DNA from: Desulfomonile tiedjei
Lineage (GTDB): Bacteria > Desulfobacterota > Desulfomonilia > Desulfomonilales > Desulfomonilaceae
Length of the DNA: 64,000 bases
NCBI GenBank assembly: GCA_016212925.1
Contig: JACRDF010000024.1
Location: forward strand, 1-64,000
Direction: 5' to 3'
In this document: piece by piece, positions 51,327 through 60,066 of the stretch
How positions within the stretch are numbered: the stretch's first letter is position 1
Layout: each line of letters starts with the position of its first letter
The notes under the pieces: generated by a model
What the model was told of the DNA's origin: nothing
What the model saw: only the letters and a program-made list of their open reading frames with translations
The model's database searches: none
Position numbers and translations under genes: made by a program

Positions 51327-51569
51327 GTTAAAATAAGCTGTTGTCCCGGAGGGACATCCCGATAGTAGTCCGGCGATTTATCGCCGGGAATGAGCGGCCA
51401 AGAGAACCTTCTGCGATCCCGAGGGCGGCCCGGAGGATTGATCCTCCGGGCCGCCCTCGGGATCGCAGAACGGCATTATTGCTCATCGTTGACCCGGCAA
51501 TGAATTGCCGGGCTACTATCATTGAGCCCCTCTGGGGCTCACAAATTCGGAGAGGCATGTTATTTTGAC
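51327..51569. repeat. Nested ~245-bp palindrome with a 58-bp near-perfect core
   Basis: At the centre, 51411-51438 pairs base for base with 51441-51468 (28-bp arms, two-base loop). Flanking it, GATAGTAGTCCGGCGATTTA...CGCCGGGAATGAGC pairs with the reverse of GCTCATCG...CCCGGCAATGAATTGCCGGGCTACTATC (51361-51395 with 51481-51520). Further out are GTTAAAATAA (51327-51336) and TTATTTTGAC (51560-51569). Smaller palindromes sit in the arms at 51342-51356, 51370-51387, 51493-51512 and 51524-51540. The whole could form one long cruciform. Confidence 0.85.
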
Positions 51570-51652
51570 GCCTATGGGGGCGAGGGGGATTTAGCCCAGG
51601 CACACTGACTGGATACGATGAAGAGCAAGGCTTCAGTTGCACCGAACCTTGC

Positions 51653-54600
51653 CTACTGGCCGGGAGGGGCCTCGGTGGCCTTGGAAAGAAGTTCCTCGGG
51701 CAGCTTGATCGGAATGATGGTGAGGTTTCGAATGTTTTGTTGCATCGCGTTGACGGCCTGATTCAGATCGACCTCTCCACTACCACCTGCTCCGTAGAAA
51801 AGGACCATCGCGTCTGAAAGGCCTCTGAAGTAGTCCCAGGGCAGCACATCCACATTTCCTCGCGCCTTCGCGAGTTGTCTGCGCCATTCAGACCACTGCC
51901 AGGCAAGCTTCGACTCGAGGTCCGACAATGGGGCCTGACCTTCGACTTTACGTCCTGCGGAATATTGCAGGAAATCCCATATCATGCGCTCGACCCCCGG
52001 TGGAAGACTGCCGGGTCGGTAGCGGCCTTCGCTCACCGCCGAGAGGTACCATCTGACCATAGGCGGGACCCAGACCTCGGTGCCGACCACCAAGGCAAAG
52101 ACATCCGTCCGGACGGAATAATCGCCGTTTTCCAGGACCGCCACCCTAATTATTCCCGGCAGGGGCCGGTCCCATTTGGTCGGCCGAGCATCCTGATCCT
52201 GGGCCTCTTGCGTAGACGTGCCGTTACCCGGTTCTTCGGAGAGCGTTCCGATGCCTGCGGAGTTCCATTTGGATTCGGAAGCCCCGGATTCCGCGGAGCT
52301 GGGCGAGCCGGCGTTCTTCCGGACTCCGGCTAGGGACCCGGTTGCGCCTTCCTCAGTCCCCTCCGAAGGACTGTACACGCCGGAGTTCTCCGCCTTGATC
52401 CGGTCCCTCAAAACACCGCCCAATGAGTAGATATCGGAGGTTTTTCCGCCAATTGTGTCAAGATTTAAGCCGTCGGTTTGAGCCTTCTGTCCTCCGGCGC
52501 CGGTAGTGTCGTTGGAGTCTGTACCGCCGCTCGGTTGGTTCTGCACAATACTGCCGGTGGGCACATCACTGACTTTCACGGTGCCTTCGGCGGTACCATC
52601 ACTCCTCCAGAGCTTAAAGCCTGTCCCATCGTCGGCCAGGAAGAACAGCGGATTGAGCCTGGCAAAATTCAGCGGGAAGCTCGACCCGTTTGTGTTGATA
52701 TCCTTCATTAAAAAGGTTCCGGCCGCAAAGCCATCACTCTGCCACAGTTCGTATCCATGTTGGCCGTCATCGGCAACAAACAGGGCCTTTCCGTTGTAAT
52801 CGTTGATGAACTTCGGAGCGCTGTCCGCGGGGCCCGGATTGATATCCTTCACCATCTCGGTGCCTACTGGGCTGCCATCGCTTTTCCATAACTCATTGCC
52901 GTGGTCGTCGGCGCTGTTGCCGTCAGTGGCGCTGAAGTACAGCGTCCCGTTGACGTCGGTCAATCCTGTGGGATTGCTGTCCTTGGGTCCCGGATTTATG
53001 TCCGCGACCCTCGAGGTTCCGGCCTCGGAGCCGTCGCTCTTCCATAATTCATTGCCGTAAGTGCCGTCATCGGCCGAGAAGTACACCACGCCGTTGACCA
53101 GTACTAGCCCTGAAGGATTACCGTCACCCTTCCCCGAATTTATGTCCATCACCATTGCGGTGCCTGCTTGGCTGCCGTCGCTCTTCCACAACTCGGTCCC
53201 GTGATCGGCCGCGCTGTTTCCATCGGTAGCGCTGAAAAACAGCACGCCGTTCGCATTTAGGAAATGATCCGGGTTGCTATCCTTGTTCCCAGGATTAATA
53301 TCTGTGACCCTCGATGTCGTTGTGCCATCGCTCTTCCAAAGTTCAACCCCGTAGTGGCCGGCGCTGTTGCCGTCAGTCGCGCTGAAAAACAGAGTGCCGT
53401 TGACGTCAGTCAAATGGCTGGGGTTACTGTCACCAGGTCCCGAGTTAATGTCTGCCACTGGCAGCGTATTGCCCGCTGTCCCGTCAGTTCTAAAAAGTTC
53501 ATTGCCGAAGGTGCCCGCGCCGGTCCCGTCGCTGGCGGCAAAATACAGCCAACCATTGCTGACGGTAAGCCAATGAGGATCGCTGTCCTTGTTGCCTCCG
53601 GGATTGAGGTCCTTGACAAGGTAAGTCCCTGGTCCTGTTCCATCGCTTCGCCAGAGTTCAACCCCGTGATCTAACGATGGATTGTTGCCGTCGGTTGCCC
53701 TGAAGTACAGCACATTGCCCAGCCCATTGTTGTAGACGGTCAGCTCCGCGGGATTGCTGTCGGCTTTGCCGGGATTGATGTCTTTCACCATCCAGGGTTC
53801 ACCCAAAGCGGTGACTGCCCACAGTTCGGTGCCGTGTACGCCGTCGTCGTTGACGAAGTAGAGCACACCGTCCATGGCCTGGCCCCAATTGTCCTGGTAC
53901 GCAGGATACGAGGCAGCCAGGCTGACGCCGACCGACCCTAAGCGATCCGGGTCAAAGCTGCTCTTCATGGCGACGTCGGGGCCGGTCGAATACTCGAGAA
54001 TCCAATCTCCTGCAGCCCCTCCAGTCGGATCGGTACTCGCAAAGACATCGGCTCCCGTGAGCAGGGCAAGGCTGTCCACGAGCCCTTTTCCCAGACCATT
54101 TCCTGCCACTGAGCATGCATACAGATGAATCTGGGCATCTGCGGTCATCAGGGTGGAGAGCTGTCCCAGTTCCGAGCGAAATTCACTTACGTTGAAAAAG
54201 CTTATTTGATCCGAACCGAGCGTGACAAGACCTTCGGTCCCGTGCGACAAGATGGCAAGCTCGCCGATCTTTTGGCCGGAGGACGATACCAGGTTTCCGA
54301 GCATGTTGTTGATAGAGGCAAGCGTGTCGCCCGTGACGTCGAAGGCAGCGACCTGACTCCCTTCCTTTGCCGCGTCGGAAATCACCTGGAGGCGGTCCAA
54401 AGCATCGGATACCAGGACCACGTGCAAATCTCTCTGGAAAACCTGCCCTGAATCGTCCGATCCGTGGGACTGGGCGTCGGAGGCAGCGTTAGAATGGCCC
54501 TGCTCGGCCACGGGAGCAGCGGTGGGCACGGATAGATCCTGAGTCTGAATATAGTCGGTATGTGTGGTTTGATTCTGGTTGGTAGCGGCTGCCGCGGCGT

Positions 54601-54697
54601 CGAGAACGATTCTCTCTTCGAGCGGTTCGCAGAGGATCCCGGGGTGGCAAACCTCGAATTTTCGCCTGGAAAACAGCCAAGATTTTAATAAACCCAT
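51653..54697 (-). CDS. Large secreted protein: LEPR-XLL-like N-terminus, DUF4347 domain and ELWxxDGT repeats
   Basis: 1014 residues. About 20-35 reads CEPLEERIVLDAAAA, like the LEPR-XLL motif found at the N-terminus of giant surface proteins. About 88-260 is DUF4347 (HVVLVSDALDRLQVI...LAILSHGTEGL...IHLYACSVAGNG...GADVFASTDPTGG). Nine ELWxxDGT propeller repeats of about 50 residues run from about 280 to 740 (for example ELWKSDGSQAGTAMVMDINS). A Ser/Gly-rich stretch and a helical C-terminal domain (to 1014) follow. GGAGG lies before ATG 54697. There is no ordinary Sec signal. It is the likely cargo of the exporter encoded on the same strand, 591 bases away. Confidence 0.85.
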   Translation of the reverse strand: MGLLKSWLFSRRKFEVCHPGILCEPLEERIVLDAAAAATNQNQTTHTDYIQTQDLSVPTAAPVAEQGHSNAASDAQSHGSDDSGQVFQRDLHVVLVSDALDRLQVISDAAKEGSQVAAFDVTGDTLASINNMLGNLVSSSGQKIGELAILSHGTEGLVTLGSDQISFFNVSEFRSELGQLSTLMTADAQIHLYACSVAGNGLGKGLVDSLALLTGADVFASTDPTGGAAGDWILEYSTGPDVAMKSSFDPDRLGSVGVSLAASYPAYQDNWGQAMDGVLYFVNDDGVHGTELWAVTALGEPWMVKDINPGKADSNPAELTVYNNGLGNVLYFRATDGNNPSLDHGVELWRSDGTGPGTYLVKDLNPGGNKDSDPHWLTVSNGWLYFAASDGTGAGTFGNELFRTDGTAGNTLPVADINSGPGDSNPSHLTDVNGTLFFSATDGNSAGHYGVELWKSDGTTTSRVTDINPGNKDSNPDHFLNANGVLFFSATDGNSAADHGTELWKSDGSQAGTAMVMDINSGKGDGNPSGLVLVNGVVYFSADDGTYGNELWKSDGSEAGTSRVADINPGPKDSNPTGLTDVNGTLYFSATDGNSADDHGNELWKSDGSPVGTEMVKDINPGPADSAPKFINDYNGKALFVADDGQHGYELWQSDGFAAGTFLMKDINTNGSSFPLNFARLNPLFFLADDGTGFKLWRSDGTAEGTVKVSDVPTGSIVQNQPSGGTDSNDTTGAGGQKAQTDGLNLDTIGGKTSDIYSLGGVLRDRIKAENSGVYSPSEGTEEGATGSLAGVRKNAGSPSSAESGASESKWNSAGIGTLSEEPGNGTSTQEAQDQDARPTKWDRPLPGIIRVAVLENGDYSVRTDVFALVVGTEVWVPPMVRWYLSAVSEGRYRPGSLPPGVERMIWDFLQYSAGRKVEGQAPLSDLESKLAWQWSEWRRQLAKARGNVDVLPWDYFRGLSDAMVLFYGAGGSGEVDLNQAVNAMQQNIRNLTIIPIKLPEELLSKATEAPPGQ

Positions 54698-54730
54698 GAC
54701 GCCTCCGCCCCCCGTGCTATGCCCGCCTTC

Positions 54731-54759
54731 AGATTAAGGCCCAGAGCAAAACGTGTCAA
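54731..54759 (-). promoter_or_regulatory. Possible promoter of the DUF4347 protein gene
   Basis: On the minus strand a consensus TTGACA (54759-54754), a 17-base spacer, then TAATCT (54736-54731), about 35 bases upstream of the start at 54697. The -10 is weak. Confidence 0.45.
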
Positions 54760-54802
54760 CAAGAAACAGCAGGCAATCATTCAGTTACGAGGGGCGAAAG
54801 AT

Positions 54803-54880
54803 TGTCATTGCGAGCGAAGCGAAGCAATCTCAGCTCTTAAAGCCAGAGATTGCTTCGTCGTTTCACTCCTCGCAATGACA
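54803..54880. repeat. Dispersed palindrome, family A, best-preserved copy
   Basis: TGTCATTGCGAGCGAAGCGA...GCAATCTC pairs with GAGATTGCTTCGTCG...CTCGCAATGACA. It is the fullest copy of the family seen at 142-214. A fragment (ATTGCGAGGAGTGAA) lies near 54959-54973. Confidence 0.8.
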
Positions 54881-55025
54881 GAAAAGCGGCAACTCCCCCG
54901 CGTAAGTGAATGGTTACACCAATCGTTCAGTTACCCGCGAAATCATTGGTTCTCTGTAATTGCGAGGAGTGAATTCCCGGCTTTACTTGAAAGCAATGTT
55001 GGTCTTTCGGCTCAGACTCATTCTT

Positions 55026-55091
55026 GTGGGGCAGGCTATCTAGCCTACCGGTCCGGAATTCCAATGACGGCAGTCGGATAGCCTGCCCCAC
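55026..55091. repeat. Dispersed palindrome, family C, copy 2
   Basis: GTGGGGCAGGCTATC...GATAGCCTGCCCCAC, the same outer arms as 17967-18048. Confidence 0.7.
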
Positions 55092-55691
55092 GAATCAGCG
55101 ACATTGCTACGAACTATGGTCCACAATGACGACTGTGTGGTGCCTTTATTACCAAGAATGACTTGCCTGGTCTGTAAGCCGCGGATATAATGAGTCCTAC
55201 GGCAATCTGGTGATGGTCCGATGTCGTCATTCCCGGTTATTTTTTGAAATTCCTTCAGTGATGCCTCGGGGGGCTGAGGCCTCGCTGTCGGCGATGTCGA
55301 CCCCATGTCTGAAAGGCGTCAAGAGCCTTGGAAGAGGAAATGGAGTCGAGTGGGCCTTTGACGCCAATTGCCAACCTGGCCGCATAATTGCCGCTACCTG
55401 CGGGGGGATGCAGAATTGCTTGGCAAGTTAACTGAGGTACTTGTAATTGCTGTCTTTCGGTGGTGTGGGCTGGCAAATGGTCTTGGGGAGGCGTCGTCAC
55501 CAAGTCGTCAGGCCGGACGTTGGTCCTCAAAGAGACCGTCGGGAACCATAGGTCCGAGAGGCCGAGTCAACCATGAAATACCCATCCAAAGCCAACTAAA
55601 GCCGATCCGGGCAAAACGGATCGGGGTCCGTATTTTCGCGCAATACCCTGGAACTCAAGCATTAATTGCGCTGACGCCATGAGAGGCATCC
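55092..55691. other. Long gap upstream of the phosphorelay operon
   Basis: 600 bases with no convincing gene on either strand. A hairpin CCGATCCG/CGGATCGG (55602-55609 with 55617-55624) lies about 70 bases before the kinase start and could be a leader structure. No consensus promoter was found. Confidence 0.4.
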
Positions 55692-57536
55692 ATGGTTACA
55701 GGCGAAACCAGGCAATCTACCCAAAAAGGGCGACCTCGCAGGTCGGCTTACGTGCTGGCCACAATCCTGGTGCTTCTTGCAGGCACTACCGTGTACGTGC
55801 TGTTCCGGCTCTATCAAACATCCGCCCTTCTGGCAGAATCGGACAGGAAAGCCTTCCGTCTGGAAACCACAAACAAGGCGTCCGTCCTTAACGACTATTT
55901 CCGGCGAAGAATGCGCGAGGTGATGCTGTGTTGCCAGCGTGAGGTGTTTCAGATGTATTACGACAGCCTCGCGTTGGGGTTGTCGGGGAACAACGAACTG
56001 GAAGTGGTGTCCGGACAAATTGAGGAAGCGCTTCTGCTGACTCGGTTGGAAATCGAGGAGCAAGGCCGGCCGGTGTACGCGAGTGCTGCCTTTTTTGATC
56101 TAGGAACAGGGTCTATCGTGGCCAGGACCGACTTCTCTCCCAAAGGAAGATGGATCACCGAAGATTTGTTTGCTTCGATGAGGACGAAGACGGGCAAGGA
56201 CGTTACGTTTGGGAGGCTGTGCGACGGCGGCCTGTGCAAGATTTTTGCCTTGGGAGTGGTGAGGCACGCCGGGAAAGACAAGGGGCTCCTCTTGATGGAA
56301 CTGTCCGCGGAAACCGTCTGGAGCAAAATACAACTCCTAGGCCTGGAAGCTGTTGACGACTTCAGCGGCTTGGCAGATTCCGACGGAGTGCTCGTTCTGG
56401 GTCCCCCCACCCTTCTCGGGCTCAAAATTCAAGATACCCTGGGTCTGTCTCCTGAAGCCCTGGAGGACACCCGGATGATTGACGGTGGGGCCCGTGCCGC
56501 TCGAGGCTTGAGCAAAGCTGCGGCCGTTTCAGGCAGCAAGCTTCCGGAAAGCGGCTTTTATTTGGTTCACGTTGCTCCGCGATCCAAATTCGTGGAAGGG
56601 CATTCGCCCATATTGTGGACCTTGGTGTTCGCCTCGTTGATGGGCGGCTTGGTGCTGGTGCTCCTCCACATATCCAAGAGCCAGAGCGAACGGAACCTGA
56701 TGTACAACCAACTCCGAGAGGCTCATGAACACTTGGAACAACGAGTGCAGGAGCGCACTGCGGAGTTGGAGCATCTCAATCAGACATTGCGGCTGGAGAT
56801 TTCAGAGCGGCAACGTGTCGAGGAAGTTCTTCGAAAAACCAGCCAAGATCTGGAAGCCGCAAACCAGGAACTCAAAGATTTCGCCTACATAGTGTCCCAT
56901 GACCTGAAAGCCCCTCTGAGGGCGGCCAACCAACTAGTGGGATGGCTTGCGACAGACTACGGCCACCTGTTTGACGAAGAAGGAAAGGGGCATCTCGACC
57001 TTCTCTTGAGCCGAGTTACCCGTATGCACAATCTCATAGATAGCATTCTCCATTACTCTCGGCTCGGCCGGATCAGAGAAGAGCAGACCGCGGTGGATTT
57101 GAACATATTGGTATCCGAGGTGATTCAACTGGTGGGGCCTCCTGCTCACATTTCCATCACGGTGGAAAACGAACTCCCCACGATCATTTGCGAAGAGACA
57201 CGGATTCAAGAACTCTTCCAAAACCTACTGGACAATGCGATAAAATACTCGGACAAACCGGAGGGGCGCATCAGAATCGGATGTGCTCGTGAAGACTCAC
57301 ACTGGAAGTTCGGCATTTCAGACAACGGGCCTGGAATAGACCAGAAATATCACGAGAAGGTCTTTCAGATTTTTCAGACTCTGCACTCTCGTGACGAGGT
57401 CGAGAGTACCGGTATAGGCCTGACGGTCGTGAGGAAGATCGTTGAACTTCATGGGGGAAAGGTGTGGGTGGAATCCCAAATGGGATCGGGCACCACGTTC
57501 TTTTTCACACTGCCGGATGCGCGAGGGGAGTCATGA
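55692..57536 (+). CDS. Membrane sensor histidine kinase with periplasmic sensor domain
   Basis: 614 residues, GAGAGG five bases before ATG 55692. The first membrane helix is at about 20-41 (YVLATILVLLAGTTVYVLF), a periplasmic sensor domain runs about 45-300, and the second helix is at about 303-325. A coiled coil (HLEQRVQERTAELEHLNQTL) leads into HisKA with FAYIVSHDLKAPLRAANQLVG, the phytochrome-type kinase motif. The HATPase follows with LDNAIKYSD, DNGPGI and STGIGLTVVRKI. Its stop overlaps the start of a single-domain response regulator (ATGA), so kinase and regulator are made together. Confidence 0.9.
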   Translation: MVTGETRQSTQKGRPRRSAYVLATILVLLAGTTVYVLFRLYQTSALLAESDRKAFRLETTNKASVLNDYFRRRMREVMLCCQREVFQMYYDSLALGLSGNNELEVVSGQIEEALLLTRLEIEEQGRPVYASAAFFDLGTGSIVARTDFSPKGRWITEDLFASMRTKTGKDVTFGRLCDGGLCKIFALGVVRHAGKDKGLLLMELSAETVWSKIQLLGLEAVDDFSGLADSDGVLVLGPPTLLGLKIQDTLGLSPEALEDTRMIDGGARAARGLSKAAAVSGSKLPESGFYLVHVAPRSKFVEGHSPILWTLVFASLMGGLVLVLLHISKSQSERNLMYNQLREAHEHLEQRVQERTAELEHLNQTLRLEISERQRVEEVLRKTSQDLEAANQELKDFAYIVSHDLKAPLRAANQLVGWLATDYGHLFDEEGKGHLDLLLSRVTRMHNLIDSILHYSRLGRIREEQTAVDLNILVSEVIQLVGPPAHISITVENELPTIICEETRIQELFQNLLDNAIKYSDKPEGRIRIGCAREDSHWKFGISDNGPGIDQKYHEKVFQIFQTLHSRDEVESTGIGLTVVRKIVELHGGKVWVESQMGSGTTFFFTLPDARGES

Positions 57537-57955
57537 GGGGAACCAGACCGATTCTGCTGGTAGAAGACGATCGAGTGGACGTGCTCAGCGTACAGAGGGC
57601 CTTTAGGGAACTCAAGATAGTAAATCCGCTTCAAGTAGTGGGGAATGGTGAAGAGGGGCTGGATTACCTGCGAGACGAAAACAATCCCAAGCCATGCCTT
57701 ATCCTCCTCGACCTGAACATGCCGCGGATGAATGGGGTTGAATTTCTTAAGACAATTAAGAGCGATGAGCATCTTAGAGGGCTTCCGGTCATTGTGCTGA
57801 CCAGTTCCAAGGGTGACCAGGAGATGTTGGAGAGCTACCAGTACGGAGTGGCGGGGTACATTGTGAAGCCCGCAGATTACTTACAGTTTGTTGAAGTCGT
57901 CCGCGTAATCGACCTCTACTGGACCATCAGCGAGATTCCCGGTAACAGGAGGTAA
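57533..57955 (+). CDS. Single-domain response regulator (Rcp1-like)
   Basis: 140 residues, a lone receiver. PILLVEDDRVDVLSVQRAFRE has the acidic pocket, ILLDLNMPRMNGVEF the phosphorylated Asp, VIVLTSSKGD the conserved Thr and GYIVKPADYLQF the Lys. This sequence style matches the small regulators that partner phytochrome-type kinases. It has no output domain and probably passes phosphate on or acts by binding. It starts at ATG 57533 overlapping the kinase stop, and the next gene begins three bases after its stop. Confidence 0.92.
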   Translation: MRGTRPILLVEDDRVDVLSVQRAFRELKIVNPLQVVGNGEEGLDYLRDENNPKPCLILLDLNMPRMNGVEFLKTIKSDEHLRGLPVIVLTSSKGDQEMLESYQYGVAGYIVKPADYLQFVEVVRVIDLYWTISEIPGNRR

Positions 57956-57958
57956 TTT

Positions 57959-60022
57959 ATGGAAGCTAACCGGATCAGGGTGCTACTGGTAGAAGATGAC
58001 AACGTCGATTATCTGACGTTCAAACGCGGAATCAAGGAACAACGCCTTCCTTACGACCACGTTAGAGCCGGCTCGATTGCAGAGGCCAGGGAGATCCTGA
58101 AAAAAAACACCTTTGACGTAGCCCTCCTGGACTATCGCCTGGGAGACGGCACTGCCTTTGACCTCTTCCAACACATCTCCGAACAGACGCCTTTTATCAT
58201 AGTGACCGGTAGCGGCCACGAAGAAATAGCAGTTCAGGCGATGAAAGCCGGTGCGTCCGACTATCTTATCAAAGATCCGGGGAACAATTGGCTAAAAACC
58301 TTACCCTTGACCGTTCACAACGCTATGAAGGCCAGACGAGCCGAAGAAGCTTTGAATCAAGCGCATGAGGAATTGGAGCAACGCGTTTACCAGCGAACCG
58401 AAGAACTCTTTAAGGCAAATCAGCAACTCCAGAAAGAAATCGAACAGCGCAAGAGGGCCGAAGAAGCCCTCAGAGAAAGCGAGGAACGCTTCAGGGCCTT
58501 AACGGAGACCACGAGTGAATGGATCTGGGAGGTTGATGCGGACCTGCGTTTCACTTACGCCAGTCCCAGAGTGGTCGAGTTGCTTGGCTTTCAGCCCGAG
58601 GAAATCCTAGGCAAAACGCCTTTCGATCTGATGCTTCCTATTGAGGCCGAACATTCTCGCGGACAATTCCGCGAAATACTTGCATCCGGGCAGTCTTTCC
58701 GAGACCTGGAAAATCTCTACGTCCACCGAGACGGTCATGTGCTCGTCCTGGAACTCAGCGGGCTGCCGTTTTTCGATGCGAACGGAAAATCAAATGGATA
58801 TCGGGGCATAGGCCGAGATATGACGGAACGCAAGAGGTCGGCCGAACTGCTCATTCAGTCCGAACGGCTTCAAGCAGTTGCGGAACTTTCCGCGGGAGTA
58901 GCTCACAACTTCAACAACCTGCTCCAAATTGTGCTTTTTTGTAGCGAGGTGGGATTGCACGCGGTGCGGTCCAACGATTTGGCCAGGGCGACCTCCAATC
59001 TCCAGCAAGTCCTTGAAAGCTGCCGCTCCGGCGCAGAAACCGTCAGGCGCCTGCATGACTTCGCCCGGAATCGACCCGAACCGATACGCGAAGGAGCGGT
59101 CTTTCCCCTTGATCACGCGGTCCAGAAAGCTATCGAGATGAGTGAAACATTGTGGAAGACCGCGCCTGAAAGAGACGGAATTCACATTGTTTTGCAACAA
59201 AAGCTGGCCCCGAGCTGTTTTGTCCGGGGAGAGGAAAATGAGTTCCTGGAAGTCGTCATCAACCTTATCAAGAATGCGGTAGAGGCCATGCCCAAGGGAG
59301 GAGAGATTTCCCTGGAAGTGGCTCAGGAAGGAACCGAGGCGGTCCTCACCGTTGCGGATAACGGCGCCGGCATTCCTGAAGCTAATCTCGGAAAAGTCTT
59401 CCAACCGTTCTTCACGACCAAGGGCCTCCAAGGGACCGGCATGGGACTTGCCAGTTCGTACGGCATCGTCCTGCGGCATGGTGGACAAATCCATGTGCGC
59501 AGCGGCGAAGACCGCGGAGCGAAATTCGTCGTAAGAATCCCCCTTGCCGGGGAGAGCCAAGGGGTTGAGACGCGGGACAAGATTGAACTGCGCCGACCTC
59601 TCCGCATCCTGGTGATTGACGACCAGGAACCAATAGTGGCAATGATGGAGCAGCTATTTATCAGAAAGGGGCATATTGTCTATAAGGCGCTTTCCGGCTC
59701 GGAAGGGCTCGATGTATTCCAACGTAACCCTGTTGACGTTGTTATTTCGGACCTGAGCATGCCTTCCATGACAGGGTGGCAAGTCGGCAAAGCCCTCAAA
59801 GACCTGTGTGAGACAAAGGGGATCGCTAAGCCGCTCACGCTCATCCTTACCGGCTGGGGAGCGCAGCAAGACCACATCTACAAGAGTTCCGAATTCGGCA
59901 TTGACGCGATCATAGAAAAACCGGTCAATTTTGAGCGACTGATGGGGAAGATTCGCGACCTACTCCATGAAAGGGAGCGCTCTTCTTCGGGTGAGATGAC
60001 ATTCGACGGTAGTTGTTGGTAA
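57959..60022 (+). CDS. Hybrid kinase: receiver, PAS, histidine kinase, receiver
   Basis: 687 residues behind AGGAGGT. The N-terminal receiver spans about 1-120 (VLLVEDDNVDYLTFKRGIKE; VALLDYRLGDGTAFDL). A coiled coil, a PAS domain at about 165-285 (ALTETTSEWIWEVDADLRFTYAS), a HisKA-type domain with SAGVAHNFNNLLQIV, and the HATPase (NLIKNAVEAMPKGGEI; DNGAGI; GTGMGLASSYGI) follow. The C-terminal receiver is about 560-687 (RILVIDDQEPIV; VVISDLSMPSMTGW). Third gene of an operon with a membrane kinase and a single receiver, so a multistep phosphorelay is likely. Confidence 0.92.
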   Translation: MEANRIRVLLVEDDNVDYLTFKRGIKEQRLPYDHVRAGSIAEAREILKKNTFDVALLDYRLGDGTAFDLFQHISEQTPFIIVTGSGHEEIAVQAMKAGASDYLIKDPGNNWLKTLPLTVHNAMKARRAEEALNQAHEELEQRVYQRTEELFKANQQLQKEIEQRKRAEEALRESEERFRALTETTSEWIWEVDADLRFTYASPRVVELLGFQPEEILGKTPFDLMLPIEAEHSRGQFREILASGQSFRDLENLYVHRDGHVLVLELSGLPFFDANGKSNGYRGIGRDMTERKRSAELLIQSERLQAVAELSAGVAHNFNNLLQIVLFCSEVGLHAVRSNDLARATSNLQQVLESCRSGAETVRRLHDFARNRPEPIREGAVFPLDHAVQKAIEMSETLWKTAPERDGIHIVLQQKLAPSCFVRGEENEFLEVVINLIKNAVEAMPKGGEISLEVAQEGTEAVLTVADNGAGIPEANLGKVFQPFFTTKGLQGTGMGLASSYGIVLRHGGQIHVRSGEDRGAKFVVRIPLAGESQGVETRDKIELRRPLRILVIDDQEPIVAMMEQLFIRKGHIVYKALSGSEGLDVFQRNPVDVVISDLSMPSMTGWQVGKALKDLCETKGIAKPLTLILTGWGAQQDHIYKSSEFGIDAIIEKPVNFERLMGKIRDLLHERERSSSGEMTFDGSCW

Positions 60023-60066
60023 GCGGAGGTTCTTGTAACGTTCAAGAGCGAGCACGGCACGTTCCT

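Larger units (their letters stand above)
51062..51652. other. Intergenic region between cargo and exporter genes, packed with palindromes
   Basis: 591 bases without a coding signal. From the exporter side: a promoter at 51127-51154, a hairpin pair at 51243-51315 and a large nested palindrome at 51327-51569. Confidence 0.6.

Noticed and set aside
51327-51569. Palindrome cluster as a CRISPR array
   Set aside because: The units are unlike each other, nested and self-complementary. There are no equal direct repeats with spacers and no cas genes.
55210-55431. 73-residue frame in the gap before the phosphorelay operon
   Set aside because: No ribosome-binding site, no domain, and codon use typical of a random frame.
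55602-55624. Leader hairpin with GGCAAAA as a cyclic-di-GMP riboswitch
   Set aside because: The conserved GEMM parts (GGCAAACC, GACGCAAAGCC and the two-stem layout) are not present.
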